Assembly: GCF_001187905.1 (NCBI RefSeq)
Contig: NZ_LGIS01000025.1
Coordinates: 62,001 to 126,000 of the forward strand
DNA length: 64,000 nt
From: Pantoea sp. RIT-PI-b
GTDB taxonomy: Bacteria; Pseudomonadota; Gammaproteobacteria; Enterobacterales; Enterobacteriaceae
Direction: 5' to 3'
How positions within the stretch are numbered: position 1 is the first letter of the stretch; every line of letters begins with the position of its first letter. The notes under the pieces were generated by a model. It was not told the DNA's origin. It saw only the letters and a list, made by a program, of their open reading frames with translations, and made no database searches. The translations under genes and the position numbers were made by a program. This document shows, piece by piece, positions 63,613-64,000 of the stretch.

Positions 63613-64000
63613 TTAGCGCTGCCAGCGGCGCAACAGGCGACTTTTCAACCCGGTATCGAAGCGCCAGATGTGATCAAAGATGCGAAGAATGCCGGGCTTA
63701 CCGTGCAGCGACATGGCTACCGCATGGAAGCGCTGTTGATATTGGCGCTGACGCTGCTTAATGGTGTTGACGATATCGTCGGGTAAACGCTGGGCTATAA
63801 AATCTGACACGATCACCGCATCCGCTTCCTGCCACGCACTGCCTTCCATCCGTTTTACGACTGCCGCAAGACAGGCCGCCAGATCGGTGCCACCGCGAAA
63901 ACGCTGGCTGAGGAAACGTATCGCCTGCTCAATACCGTTATCAGAAGTGAGTTCATAGCCGATGACTTCATGGGCGAACAGCATGATGTAGCAGCGGCGC
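63613..64000 (-). CDS. viaA: ViaA C-terminal part (RavA partner, VWA protein), truncated by the window edge
   Basis: Bases 63613-64000 encode the last ~128 residues of ViaA, ending [32 protein letters not shown], as in E. coli. The frame is open to the window end ([17 protein letters not shown]), so the start lies outside. [16 protein letters not shown] is part of the von Willebrand A metal-binding fold. ViaA works with the MoxR ATPase RavA on respiratory complexes. In E. coli viaA is next to asnA; here ovoA takes that place. Confidence 0.93.
   Translation of the reverse strand, partial: RRCYIMLFAHEVIGYELTSDNGIEQAIRFLSQRFRGGTDLAACLAAVVKRMEGSAWQEADAVIVSDFIAQRLPDDIVNTIKQRQRQYQQRFHAVAMSLHGKPGILRIFDHIWRFDTGLKSRLLRRWQR

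Overview
The window is a chromosomal segment from an enterobacterium of the Erwinia/Pantoea type (Erwiniaceae-like). It contains the replication-origin neighbourhood in the usual enterobacterial order: dgo, gyrB-recF-dnaN-dnaA, rpmH-rnpA-yidD-yidC-mnmE, pst-phoU, glmS-glmU, the atp operon, rsmG-mnmG, oriC, mioC and asnC. The housekeeping proteins match E. coli versions I remember over their full length. A lone ibpA, an ovoA gene beside asnC, and abundant short palindromes with a GTCGCCATTTATGGCGAC core point to Pantoea or Erwinia. Product names rest on recalled family sequences and motifs; no database search was possible.

Layout. 1-4485: a 5'-truncated PfkB sugar kinase, an MFS carrier and ghrB (a 2-ketogluconate-type set), then avtA. 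4552-11917: a MocR-type regulator divergent from a compact six-gene operon encoding a PP-loop ATPase, an ATP-grasp ligase, a class II glutamine amidotransferase, an Fe(II)/2-oxoglutarate oxygenase, a YbaK-type tRNA deacylase and an EamA exporter. This reads as a small amino-acid or dipeptide-type natural-product pathway with its own export and possible self-protection, and is the most novel content here. 11982-20384: ibpA with a sigma-32 promoter and ROSE-like leader, yidQ, yidR, the galactonate operon dgoRKADT with its operators, and yidA.

20537-24637: a second unusual module. A b-type cytochrome, a Tat-exported molybdopterin oxidoreductase with a lipobox, and a methionine-rich MXKDX-repeat protein lie divergent from a two-component system. 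This looks like regulated periplasmic oxidant defence or methionine-sulfoxide repair. 24689-35260: gyrB-recF-dnaN-dnaA on the minus strand and rpmH-rnpA-yidD-yidC-mnmE on the plus strand, with the dnaA/rpmH control region between them. 35460-41197: rutE, a rutF-like flavin reductase, yieE, adeP, yieH and an MFS transporter.

41317-56547: pstSCAB-phoU behind two Pho boxes, glmUS, and atpIBEFHAGDC. 57261-64000: rsmG, mnmG, oriC (about 59901-60178), mioC, asnC, ovoA (first enzyme of ovothiol synthesis, at the place where E. coli has asnA) and the C-terminal part of viaA running off the window. No tRNA, rRNA, CRISPR array, insertion sequence or prophage was seen.
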